From: Nitrospira sp.
GTDB taxonomy: Bacteria; Nitrospirota; Nitrospiria; Nitrospirales; Nitrospiraceae
Assembly: GCA_020846195.1 (NCBI GenBank)
Contig: JADLEJ010000004.1
Coordinates: 248,001-312,000, forward strand
Direction: 5' to 3'
DNA: 64,000 nt
Positions 1-7,650 of this stretch are shown one piece after another. The notes beneath the pieces were generated by a model that was given only the letters and a program-made list of their open reading frames with translations, was not told the DNA's origin and searched no databases. The position numbers and the translations under genes were made by a program. Position 1 is the first letter of the stretch. The number at the start of each line of letters is the position of its first letter.

Positions 1-483
1 GCTGACATTACCGATCTTGAGCCAGCCGTTGTCGAACGGCGAATACATCGGCTTCATGAGATAGCGGAGAACCGGAAACGCGATCGGAAGGCCGATCAGG
101 AATCCGATGACATGCGTAAAATTCATGAAGAACGTACGGCGCTTGACGCTCTTCTCAAGCTCTGGAAATGGAACCAGCACTTCGCCAGGCGTCACATGCA
201 CGCGGTCTTCAAGATGCGCAATCTCGACTTCATGCGTCGTCACATAGTCGTCGCGCTTGAACGGCGGCAATTCGAGAATATCGCCGGCGGCGGCACGCAA
301 TTCGACGAGACCGTCGGTGACAGACTGGACGAATGCCATAGAGACCTGGCGCTCGCCGCTGCCATTCATCGACACGACGATATGGCTGATCTCGTGCGAG
401 AGCGGATCGACGATGACCTTCGAGACTTCTCCGATTTCGCGGTCCGTTGCGCGGACTTTTGATGTAAGTTTCGGCTGCATCAT
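1..483 (-). CDS. PRC-barrel protein with a membrane anchor, probable Rieske-type subunit (partial, C-terminus outside window)
   Basis: This frame has no stop before the left edge, so about 161 N-terminal residues are visible. It starts MMQPKLTSKV, and the first ATG overlaps the TAA stop of the upstream cytochrome c gene by one base, suggesting translational coupling. Residues about 1-95 look like a PRC-barrel domain (GEVSKVIVDPLSHEISHIVV). They are followed by a charged stretch with KRRTFF and a transmembrane segment (HVIGFLIGLPIAFPVL). The segment after the helix, ending NGWLKIGNVS, resembles the hinge of bacterial Rieske subunits just before the iron-sulfur domain. The cluster-binding motifs would lie outside the window, so the Rieske assignment is inferred from the N-terminal pattern and the cytochrome context. 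It could instead be another PRC-barrel membrane protein. Confidence 0.6.
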   Translation of the reverse strand, partial: MMQPKLTSKVRATDREIGEVSKVIVDPLSHEISHIVVSMNGSGERQVSMAFVQSVTDGLVELRAAAGDILELPPFKRDDYVTTHEVEIAHLEDRVHVTPGEVLVPFPELEKSVKRRTFFMNFTHVIGFLIGLPIAFPVLRYLMKPMYSPFDNGWLKIGNVS

Positions 484-1286
484 TACTTCATCTTGATGGG
501 TTTCGGTGTATTGACTGACGTGTTCTTGAACGTCGCGAGCCAGGCAGCCAAGGCCTGCACATCCTTGAGATCCATCAGGTCTTTATATTTGTCCGGCATC
601 TTGCCCTTGTCGTATTCGGCGTCGAAGCCTTCCGCCTTGTACGACTTCGGATCGAGAATCTTTTTGGCGATTTCTTCCTGCGACAAGAGCGTCCCGATAT
701 TGTCCAGCTCCGGACCGCGCTTCTTCCCGCCTTCGCCATTCAACTTATGGCAGTTATAGCATTCCTGAAGCTGCCACTGCTCCTCACCGATCTTGAGCAC
801 ATCGCCGCCCGATGCGCCCGCGGCAACAGGAGCCGCCGCCGCACCGGCATCTTGACCGGCAACACCCTGCACAGTCCCCAAAGCCTTGATCCGCTCGGTC
901 AATTCCTTAGCTTTCAGATCCAGCTCCTTGGTGCGCGCAATCACTTCATCCGCCTTCCAGGGATCGAGAATGTTGGGCTTGCCTTTCAAAATCTTGACGA
1001 TTTTGCCTTTCTCGTCTTCCGGATCATATTGCGGCCAGAGGGCCGCGCCAGAAATGAATACCGTGCAGAGAATGGCGTAAAAAACCAGAAGGGAAACGAG
1101 CGCTTTGCCACCGCTCATCACCTTCATGGTCGGCGCATCGAGAATCAAGAAGACGACAGTGCCCAGCACGGCATACCCAAAGAAAAGCCATCGGAAGACA
1201 GGCGGAAAATCGAGCGCCATCGTGCCCACATACAGGCCGACGCCGATCACGAGTCCGACGATAATCTTAATGATTGCCTTGCCCAT
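483..1286 (-). CDS. membrane-anchored monoheme cytochrome c
   Basis: The 267-residue protein has three hydrophobic segments in its first 95 residues, then a periplasmic region with one CxxCH heme site (CYNCHKLNGEG, about residue 177). A downstream GKMPDKY gives a likely methionine sixth ligand. The domain is class I cytochrome c. A Gly/Ala-rich linker separates the helices from the heme domain. It lies between the bd-like membrane subunit (51 nt upstream) and the PRC-barrel/Rieske-like gene (1-nt overlap), so it probably carries electrons within a quinol-oxidising or oxidase complex in the cytoplasmic membrane. Exact partner and direction of electron flow are not shown by the sequence. Confidence 0.8.
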   Translation of the reverse strand: MGKAIIKIIVGLVIGVGLYVGTMALDFPPVFRWLFFGYAVLGTVVFLILDAPTMKVMSGGKALVSLLVFYAILCTVFISGAALWPQYDPEDEKGKIVKILKGKPNILDPWKADEVIARTKELDLKAKELTERIKALGTVQGVAGQDAGAAAAPVAAGASGGDVLKIGEEQWQLQECYNCHKLNGEGGKKRGPELDNIGTLLSQEEIAKKILDPKSYKAEGFDAEYDKGKMPDKYKDLMDLKDVQALAAWLATFKNTSVNTPKPIKMK

Positions 1287-1336
1287 AATGCTCCTCGTTC
1301 TAAAGCCCTATGAAGGCACCAGGATAAACTCGACCG

Positions 1337-3040
1337 CTATTTCGCTCCAGCCGGAACTGGACTGCCCTCAGGTGCATGCTCCTTGGGATGCGATGCGCGC
1401 AGCGTCACGATGATCGCGAAGCTGACCACCGCATAGAACACCACCGTAATGCCTGTGATGTACCAAGCCGAATAGGCCAAGGTCGGCGTAAACGATTCCG
1501 CCGTGAAATCCGGCAGCAAATTATACGTATGAAAGTATTTCCGCAGGAGCGAGCGAACCGCGCCCATCAAACCCATCGTCCAGATCGCGCTGAAGGCCAG
1601 GAAAATCAGGACGAACTGCGAGGCATAATCGATCTTCCCCCAGACAATGGTTCCCTGGGTCACCGCACGATTATAAATGATGTAGTTGACCACAGTGACA
1701 AAGACGAGCGTGAAGGCCGCTGAATTCTTCGCAGGCATCAGCGCCAGGAAGTTCCAATCGGACGGCAATTCCAATTCAGCCACCAGCTTGGCGCCTGTCG
1801 GCACGAAGCCATGCGGCGTGAGCCAAATCGCATTGCCCACCACCACCATCAAGAAGCCGATCTTGATGACTGTCCGAGAAGAGACCGTAATCGGGATAAA
1901 GCGCCCAAGGATGGCGGGAGCCAGCAACATGGGCAAGAGGAACATCAGCGACTTCGGATCCGGCGCCGGGTAATCGGTTAACACCTTTGTCATGACCAAG
2001 GGAAGCGCGATCATCACGATCGGAGCGATAATGGTCATGCGAACCTTCTCGACACCCTCGATGCGCTTCATACTTAGCCAGATGTAATAATTACTGGCCA
2101 AGAAAATGAGCCCGATCATGGCCCCCTGCATCTCGAAGAACATCGACAACTGATCCGCCATCATGTACGGGCAGATCGAGGCATCGTAGTCGCACAATTC
2201 GTACGCCAGCAAATAACCCATGAACGGCAGGAACAACAATGCTCCCACGCCGATCATATTGCCGATGAATCCCATCCAATCGTAATAGGCCCGCTCTTCG
2301 TCCTTCGTCGACCCCATGTACATGTACGCGGCAATCAACCCCGCCACGAATCCGCCGAACGTCACATTCCCAACGAGCCGGTGCATGTTGAGCGGCATCC
2401 AGCTGTAGTTGAACATCTTGTCCCAGATGCTGGCCGTCGCCAGGAATTCAACGGGAGACACGCCCTCCGCCTTCACCGGCGTGTTCATGAAGGACGTGGG
2501 GCCATCGATCACAAAGAGCGTAATCGATCCGATGAGATTCAACAGCACCCCGAGCGCGATGTGGCGCGCCTTCTTATTCCCCTTCCACGCATCCCATGTA
2601 TAGAAATACATGTAGAGCACGAAAGTCTCTCCGATAAACAACAGCGGGTAAATGACGGCAAAGACAATGAAGAAGTGATTGATCAGCCAAGTCGTAAACT
2701 GCGGATAGGTCGCCAGCAGCACGAAAATAAAGAGCCCACCGGTCAATGCGGTCATACTATAGAGAATGACCGTAACCTTCGTGACCTCTTTTGCCAGCCG
2801 GTCATAGCGGGGATCCTGCTTGCGATACCCCAACCACTCAGAAATGACCACGAAAATAGGAGCCCCAAGAATAAATCCTGCGAACAGGATGTGGAGCTGA
2901 GCGACGATCCAGACCGCTGTCCGGTTCCCGGTATACGGAAACTCAACGGGCGGCGTGCCTGGTGCCTGCGCATAGGCCGCCCCGCCGAACAGCGCCAGAA
3001 GCGCAAAGAGAGCCATGAGACCGCGCTGCCATGTTTTCAT
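1337..3040 (-). CDS. cytochrome bd-like oxidase subunit I homologue
   Basis: The 567-residue protein has an N-terminal signal-like helix (ending AAYAQ) and roughly a dozen further transmembrane helices. Helices with candidate heme ligands include AQLHILFAGF near residue 50 and NMHRLVGN near residue 220, fitting distant CydA-like proteins. The N-terminus differs from classical CydA, and no cydB lies next to it. Cytochrome bd-like proteins of this sort are known from Nitrospira genomes, where they have been proposed as terminal oxidases. Here it stands between two cytochrome c genes, which suggests a complex using cytochrome c or quinol as donor. Subunit assignment is fairly secure; the reaction is inferred. 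Confidence 0.75.
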   Translation of the reverse strand: MKTWQRGLMALFALLALFGGAAYAQAPGTPPVEFPYTGNRTAVWIVAQLHILFAGFILGAPIFVVISEWLGYRKQDPRYDRLAKEVTKVTVILYSMTALTGGLFIFVLLATYPQFTTWLINHFFIVFAVIYPLLFIGETFVLYMYFYTWDAWKGNKKARHIALGVLLNLIGSITLFVIDGPTSFMNTPVKAEGVSPVEFLATASIWDKMFNYSWMPLNMHRLVGNVTFGGFVAGLIAAYMYMGSTKDEERAYYDWMGFIGNMIGVGALLFLPFMGYLLAYELCDYDASICPYMMADQLSMFFEMQGAMIGLIFLASNYYIWLSMKRIEGVEKVRMTIIAPIVMIALPLVMTKVLTDYPAPDPKSLMFLLPMLLAPAILGRFIPITVSSRTVIKIGFLMVVVGNAIWLTPHGFVPTGAKLVAELELPSDWNFLALMPAKNSAAFTLVFVTVVNYIIYNRAVTQGTIVWGKIDYASQFVLIFLAFSAIWTMGLMGAVRSLLRKYFHTYNLLPDFTAESFTPTLAYSAWYITGITVVFYAVVSFAIIVTLRASHPKEHAPEGSPVPAGAK

Positions 3041-3079
3041 GATGACTCGCCGCTCCTCCTTACGAGATTAATCTGCCGT

Positions 3080-3622
3080 CTACTTGCCGGCTTCCGGGGC
3101 CGCCGCAGGAGCAGGTGCCGCTGCCGCAGGCGCCGCCGCAACAGAAGCCGCATCGACCCACGCCTTCTTACCTTCATCCCAGCCCTTGCCAGCCAAGCCG
3201 AAACTGCTCTCAAACAACACGAGCTTCCAGCGATCTTCATCTGACAACTTGCTCTTCCAGGCCTTCATCTTGGTATTCGGCACGCCCTCTGAAATGCGCC
3301 AGAACCACACGGCATCCGAATACAATTTCATCCGATCGCCGACACGAAAATCGCGCGCACCCGCCTTGACCGGCTTGCCATCCTTGCCGTGACAGCTGGC
3401 GCAATTCACATCGGGATTCGTCTCACCGATGAAGAGCTTGCGACCCTCTTCAATCTTGGCGGCATCGCCCCACCAGCCCGCAGGCATGTGCTTATCGGCA
3501 TACTCGGCAGGGGCAGGAGGAGGCGGAACCACCGGACCTTCGCCACCGCCTTCCCCACCGCCGCAACCAACCACCGCTAAACCCAACCCCAGCACCATCA
3601 TCAAATGCCATGACATTTTCAT
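3080..3622 (-). CDS. monoheme cytochrome c lipoprotein
   Basis: The 180-residue protein begins with a lipoprotein signal (MKMSWHLMMVLGL, cleavage before the Cys of VVGC), followed by a Gly/Pro linker. A single heme site CASCHGKDGK lies near residue 75, with a candidate methionine ligand in NTKMKAW. The C-terminus is a low-complexity Ala/Pro tail. Predicted location is the periplasmic face of a membrane, lipid-anchored. It is the first gene of the respiratory module, 39 nt before the bd-like subunit, and probably the electron-carrying partner of that complex. Confidence 0.8.
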   Translation of the reverse strand: MKMSWHLMMVLGLGLAVVGCGGGEGGGEGPVVPPPPAPAEYADKHMPAGWWGDAAKIEEGRKLFIGETNPDVNCASCHGKDGKPVKAGARDFRVGDRMKLYSDAVWFWRISEGVPNTKMKAWKSKLSDEDRWKLVLFESSFGLAGKGWDEGKKAWVDAASVAAAPAAAAPAPAAAPEAGK

Positions 3623-3691
3623 ATAATTTCCTCCACTCCTTTTCTACGACCCACAACGCTTTCCAATGCAACCACAATCGCCACTAGGCAT

Positions 3692-3732
3692 AAAAAAGCG
3701 CCTCCGCAAGGGACTCTCCCCTACAAAAGCGC
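3692..3732 (-). terminator. rho-independent terminator
   Basis: Read on the minus strand, a 15-bp stem including G-U pairs (3718-3732 with 3698-3712) closes a 5-nt loop and is followed by six T (3697-3692). It lies about 100 nt downstream of the 188-residue membrane protein gene and upstream of the cytochrome c lipoprotein, so it separates the two transcription units. Confidence 0.6.
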
Positions 3733-3829
3733 TCCTCTGCATTCACCCCAAAAAACCACAGCTATACGTTCCCCAACTTTTCCGGCCTTCCGCTTCACGA
3801 GCGCATCGCCCTGCCCATAGATCGGCCGA

Positions 3830-4396
3830 CTATTTTTTCCGTCGCCCCTGCCCCTTCTCTTGCCTTCCGCCACGCTTGCGCTGAGATCGAGCGACTTTCA
3901 CACCAATCAACAGAGCGATCACCCCTCCGACAGATGCCAAACCCACCCACAACCACGCCGGAGCTGCCGATCGATCCACAATACAGCCAGAGCCGAAATT
4001 GACCTGGATCTTTCTCTCGCTCTCAAGATCCTTCGGATCGAACTGAATCTTATGATGCTGCTGCTCACCCTTAACCTCAACCAGGAGCGGATCACCTAGG
4101 TTGTCATTATGCAGGTGAAACGCTGCCCTATAATATCCCCCGTCATCCGTGGTGACGGTCTGCCCATATGAAATTCTCGTATCCTTGACTAAAACTTCCG
4201 TATTAGCGCTCGGCTTCCCATCGGCAGTACAGACAAACCCTTCGACCGTGTACCGATGGTCCGCTTCATGAGTAGCATGCAGAATAGCGGGACGTGCAAC
4301 GAAGGCGCAGATACCGGCTGTGGCGACAATAACGATCCACCGAGAGCCAGACTTCCTTCTTAATTTCCACTCCACTCGTCCGTGCCGATCCCTCAT
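3830..4396 (-). CDS. bitopic membrane protein with a carboxypeptidase-regulatory-like (Ig-like) domain
   Basis: The 188-residue protein has an N-terminal hydrophobic segment (about 20-40), then a beta-sandwich-like stretch (YTVEGFVCTADGKPSANTEVLVKDT ending VTTDDGGYYRAAF, with the typical dDGGYY turn). A second transmembrane helix (about 145-168) leads to a very basic tail. This matches CarboxypepD_reg-like or transthyretin-like extracytoplasmic domains. Two cysteines (in GFVCTADG and GSGCIVD) could pair. A sigma-70-like promoter lies upstream at 4468-4496. No function can be assigned; a structural or sensing role in the envelope is possible. Confidence 0.6.
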   Translation of the reverse strand: MRDRHGRVEWKLRRKSGSRWIVIVATAGICAFVARPAILHATHEADHRYTVEGFVCTADGKPSANTEVLVKDTRISYGQTVTTDDGGYYRAAFHLHNDNLGDPLLVEVKGEQQHHKIQFDPKDLESERKIQVNFGSGCIVDRSAAPAWLWVGLASVGGVIALLIGVKVARSQRKRGGRQEKGQGRRKK

Positions 4397-4467
4397 TCTT
4401 GCCCATCAAATGACCCGCTGCATTCGACGATTGTCATCCGCAGCACCGGTCATTTTTAAGGCCGATT

Positions 4468-4496
4468 CTTCTAACATAGCCCCTATTCTTTGTCAA
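4468..4496 (-). promoter_or_regulatory. sigma-70-type promoter
   Basis: On the minus strand there is a perfect TTGACA (4496-4491), a 17-nt spacer and TAGAAG (4473-4468, four of six matches to TATAAT). It would drive the 188-residue membrane protein gene with a leader of about 65 nt. Confidence 0.5.
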
Positions 4497-4633
4497 TTGC
4501 AGGACGGTGAAGAATGCCTCGTGCGGCGACGAGTTTTCTGCGCGGAGAAGATCGGTTGACGGCGGTGAAGAGAGTATGCTGAAGACGCGATGTCGCGGGA
4601 TGCGATGAGGCGGCGCAAAGGCTTCTGGCGCGG

Positions 4634-5026
4634 CTAGAGCAGCCCGCGCGCTCTGGCGTCGGCCTCGACTCGATCGGCCTCAGCGCGCCGCTCCGACTCT
4701 TTTTTCGACGCCCAGGCTTCCCATGAATTACCGTTCGCCGTGTCCTCGCCGGTGAAGGCGATCGCGACAATGTCGGCATAGGGAATCTGCCTGGGTGCAG
4801 GCTTATCGGCAGGAAAGATTTCTATGGCGGGATTTGCGCCAGTCACGTGCCTATTATAAATGTACCCGTTCAGAGATTCGCCAGTGTAAAGCTCGAGCGT
4901 GACATCGCCTCGATAGTCGAACGCCAGATCGATCGCCTCAACTCTTTCAGCAGCCGAGGCGGGGCGGAACACCCGACCTTCGAGCGATCCGCCGCCATCC
5001 ATCCTATGCCCAACTGTGTCAGTCAT
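4634..5026 (-). CDS. hypothetical protein downstream of hpnH
   Basis: This is a 130-residue protein from the ATG at 5026, chosen because it begins 20 nt after the hpnH stop and has an AGGAG-like site upstream. An earlier start at 5089 would overlap hpnH by 44 nt. The body has a small all-beta look (VTLELYTGESLNGYIYNRH, then PRQIPYADIVAIAFTGEDTA), and the C-terminus is a charged helix (SKKESERRAEADRVEADARA). There are no catalytic motifs, signal peptide or membrane helix. Position suggests co-transcription with hpnH and perhaps a hopanoid-related accessory role. I do not recognise the family. Confidence 0.6.
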   Translation of the reverse strand: MTDTVGHRMDGGGSLEGRVFRPASAAERVEAIDLAFDYRGDVTLELYTGESLNGYIYNRHVTGANPAIEIFPADKPAPRQIPYADIVAIAFTGEDTANGNSWEAWASKKESERRAEADRVEADARARGLL

Positions 5027-5045
5027 ACTATCCCAGGCCTCTCCT

Positions 5046-6062
5046 CTACCGCGAAGTCGGCAAGAGCGTGAGTTTGGCGGTTCGTGCAAATCCTGAAACA
5101 GTGCCGAAGGTGTCGCTCACCGCGGAGGCCTCGTAGCCGCAATGCACCATGCACTCGACGCACTTCTCATTCTTGCTCGTGCCATAGTCTTGCCATTCCG
5201 TCGTGTCCATCAATTCCTTGAACGTCTTGGCATACCCTTCCTGCAAGAGATAACAAGGCTTCTGCCAGCCAAATACATTGTAGGTAGGATTGCCCCACGG
5301 CGTGCATTCGTATTCTTTCTTCCCCATTAGGAAGTCCAGGAACAACGGCGATTGATTGAATTTCCAGCCCCGCTTGGGACGGCTGAGAATCCTGGAGAAG
5401 AGCTCGCGCGTCCTGGCTTTCTTCAGGAAGTGCTGCTGATCCGGCGCCTTCTGATAACTGTAGCCAGGGGAGATCATCATCCCCTCGACTCCCAACGCCA
5501 TCATTTCATCGAAAAACTTTCTGACACGGTCGGGATTGGCGTCGTCGAATAAGGTCGTATTAGTCGTGACGCGATGTCCGCGCTTCAGCGCCTCCTTGAT
5601 CGCCTTAACCGCAATCTCATAGACTCCGTCCCGGCAGACAGCCAGATCGTGCTCGTTTTTCAGCCCATCCATATGCACGCTGAAGGTCAGGTATTTAGAC
5701 GGCGTGAACTCCTTGAGCTTGCGCTCCAGCAGAATCGCATTGGTGCAGACGTACAAATACCGCTTCTGCGCGACCAGCCCCTCGACAATTTTCCCGATTT
5801 CAGGATGGATCAGCGGCTCGCCGCCGGGAATCGCGACAATGGGCGCGCCGCACTCTTCGGCTGCGGCCCAGCACTGCTCAGGAGTTAATCGTTTGTCGAG
5901 AATGTGGTCGGGATATTGGATTTTCCCACAGCCGGCGCATGCAAGATTGCAGCGAAACAGCGGCTCCAGCATCAAGACCAGCGGATAGCGTTTCACCCCG
6001 CGGAGCTTCCGGGCGAGCACATACGACGCAACTGTATACATTTGGGAAACCGGAACGGCCAT
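5046..6062 (-). CDS. hpnH: adenosyl-hopene transferase HpnH (radical SAM)
   Basis: HpnH joins the 5'-deoxyadenosyl group of SAM to diploptene, the first step in making extended (C35) hopanoids. The 338-residue length and N-terminus (MAVPVSQMYTVASYVLARKL) fit the family. The radical SAM cluster motif CxxxCxxC is at about residue 40 (CNLACAGCGK), followed by the GGEPL motif. The C-terminal region has further cysteines (KCVECMVHCGYE) typical of this subfamily. It is separated from dxs-ispG by tRNA-Cys but belongs functionally with shc and the phosphorylase gene about 9 kb upstream. Confidence 0.93.
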   Translation of the reverse strand: MAVPVSQMYTVASYVLARKLRGVKRYPLVLMLEPLFRCNLACAGCGKIQYPDHILDKRLTPEQCWAAAEECGAPIVAIPGGEPLIHPEIGKIVEGLVAQKRYLYVCTNAILLERKLKEFTPSKYLTFSVHMDGLKNEHDLAVCRDGVYEIAVKAIKEALKRGHRVTTNTTLFDDANPDRVRKFFDEMMALGVEGMMISPGYSYQKAPDQQHFLKKARTRELFSRILSRPKRGWKFNQSPLFLDFLMGKKEYECTPWGNPTYNVFGWQKPCYLLQEGYAKTFKELMDTTEWQDYGTSKNEKCVECMVHCGYEASAVSDTFGTVSGFARTAKLTLLPTSR

Positions 6063-6272
6063 TTCCCACTCCTTCCGATGAAGTTATATCGTGGACGGCT
6101 GGCGATGACAGCCGGACATGGGGGCACCAGAAAATTCGGTGAATTTTAACACCTGCCTAGGACTCAGTCAATTTTGGCGCAGCCGCGCATGACAGGTTTA
6201 AACGGACGGCCGCGTAGTCACTCGGCGGCGAATCTTATCCGAACCGTACAGGGGAAAGAGCAGGCGAGAAAT

Positions 6273-6347
6273 TGGAGGCGCCGAGCGGGTTCGAACCGCT
6301 GCATCGCAGTTTTGCAGACTGCTCCCTTACCACTTGGGTACGGCGCC
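6273..6347 (-). tRNA. tRNA-Cys (GCA)
   Basis: The minus strand folds into a full cloverleaf. The acceptor stem GGCGCCG pairs with CGGCGCC, the D arm contains AAGTGGTA, the anticodon stem GCAGT/ACTGC carries loop CTGCAAA (anticodon GCA), and the T arm has GGTTCGAACCC. The discriminator base is T and the terminal CCA (6275-6273) is encoded. Confidence 0.95.
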
Positions 6348-6435
6348 TCACGAAGGTGCGCATTATAGCGGCCCTTCATCCGGTATCTCAACAGCCGATT
6401 TAGAAGAGATCGTTGCCGGAGGGTCTATGCATCGC

Positions 6436-7650
6436 CTAGAGATTCGGCAGGACAGGAATTTCTTTACCCAACGTCGTCGATTGCGAGGGGCCCGTCTCCA
6501 ACGACTCCCATCCTTCGTCAGAGGAGGACGCGACAGCCGCTCCGCTCGCCTCGGCTTCTTTTTCTTTTGCCAGAATCTCTACTTCTTCGATCAAGGTGTC
6601 CATCAATTCTTCGATGGGGACTTTGCGAACGAGCTTGCCCTTCTTAAACAAAATTCCTTTGCCCTCGCCACCAGCCACCCCGATATCCGCTTCCTTGCCT
6701 TCACCGATTCCGTTCACGACGCACCCGAGCACCGAGACATTGAGCGGCGTCTTGATATGCCCGAGTTTCTTTTCAAGCTCATTGGCCATCTTGACCACAT
6801 CGATCTCGACGCGGCCGCAGGTCGGGCAGGCGATCACGTTGATGCCGCGATGACGCAGTTCTAACGATTTCAGAATCTCAAACCCGACTTTTACCTCTTC
6901 GACAGGATCGGCTGCGAGGGACACGCGCAACGTATCGCCGATCCCCTGCGAGAGCAGGTAGCCAAGCCCCATCGCCGACTTCACAGCGCCGGTCATCGCC
7001 GTCCCAGCTTCAGTGATGCCGATATGGAGCGGATAATCGGACTGATGGGCGAACAGCCAATAGGCGTCGATGGCATGATGCACATCGGAGGCCTTGAGCG
7101 AGACTTTCATGTTGGTGAAACCGACATCTTCCAGCGCACGCACTGCATTCAGCGCGGACTCGGCCAGCGCTTCAGGAGAAGGCCAGCCATACTTGTCCAG
7201 CAGATGGCGCTCCAGCGAACCTCCGTTGACTCCGACCCGCAAAGGGATTCCGCGCTCATTCACCGCCTTGATGACTTCTTCAACCTTCCACCAAGCCCCG
7301 ATGTTGCCGGGATTGATGCGCACACAATCCACCACTTCCGCCGCCTTGAGCGCAAGCCGGTGATCGAAGTGAATGTCCGCGATCAACGGAACGGTCATCG
7401 CCGCTTTGATTTTCGACAGAGCGGCGGCCGCCTCATCGTCCGGCACCGCGACGCGAATCACTTCACAACCGGCGGTCTCAAGCTGGTGGATTTGTTCGAC
7501 TGTCGCAGCGACGTTACGCGTGTCGGTCGAACACATCGACTGGACGGAAACCGGCGCATCTCCACCGATCTTGAGAGAGCCTACTTTAATCTGCCTGGTT
7601 TTTCGTATTGAAATATGCATGGCGCGAGATTGCTTAGCTCCCCTGTTCAT
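6436..7650 (-). CDS. ispG: 4-hydroxy-3-methylbut-2-enyl diphosphate synthase (flavodoxin/ferredoxin type)
   Basis: IspG (GcpE) reduces MEcPP to HMBPP in the MEP isoprenoid pathway with a [4Fe-4S] cluster. The family N-terminus appears as IKVGSLKIGGDAPVSVQSM. The cluster cysteines are visible in CPTCGRVEID and GCVVNGIGEG. At 404 residues it is close to bacterial length, with an acidic C-terminal extension. The ATG at 7650 overlaps the dxs end by 17 nt; an ATG at 7620 (MHISIRKTRQ) fits the family N-terminus equally well and neither has a strong ribosome-binding site. Overlap with dxs implies coupling and supply of IPP/DMAPP for hopanoids and quinones. Confidence 0.95.
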   Translation of the reverse strand: MNRGAKQSRAMHISIRKTRQIKVGSLKIGGDAPVSVQSMCSTDTRNVAATVEQIHQLETAGCEVIRVAVPDDEAAAALSKIKAAMTVPLIADIHFDHRLALKAAEVVDCVRINPGNIGAWWKVEEVIKAVNERGIPLRVGVNGGSLERHLLDKYGWPSPEALAESALNAVRALEDVGFTNMKVSLKASDVHHAIDAYWLFAHQSDYPLHIGITEAGTAMTGAVKSAMGLGYLLSQGIGDTLRVSLAADPVEEVKVGFEILKSLELRHRGINVIACPTCGRVEIDVVKMANELEKKLGHIKTPLNVSVLGCVVNGIGEGKEADIGVAGGEGKGILFKKGKLVRKVPIEELMDTLIEEVEILAKEKEAEASGAAVASSSDEGWESLETGPSQSTTLGKEIPVLPNL

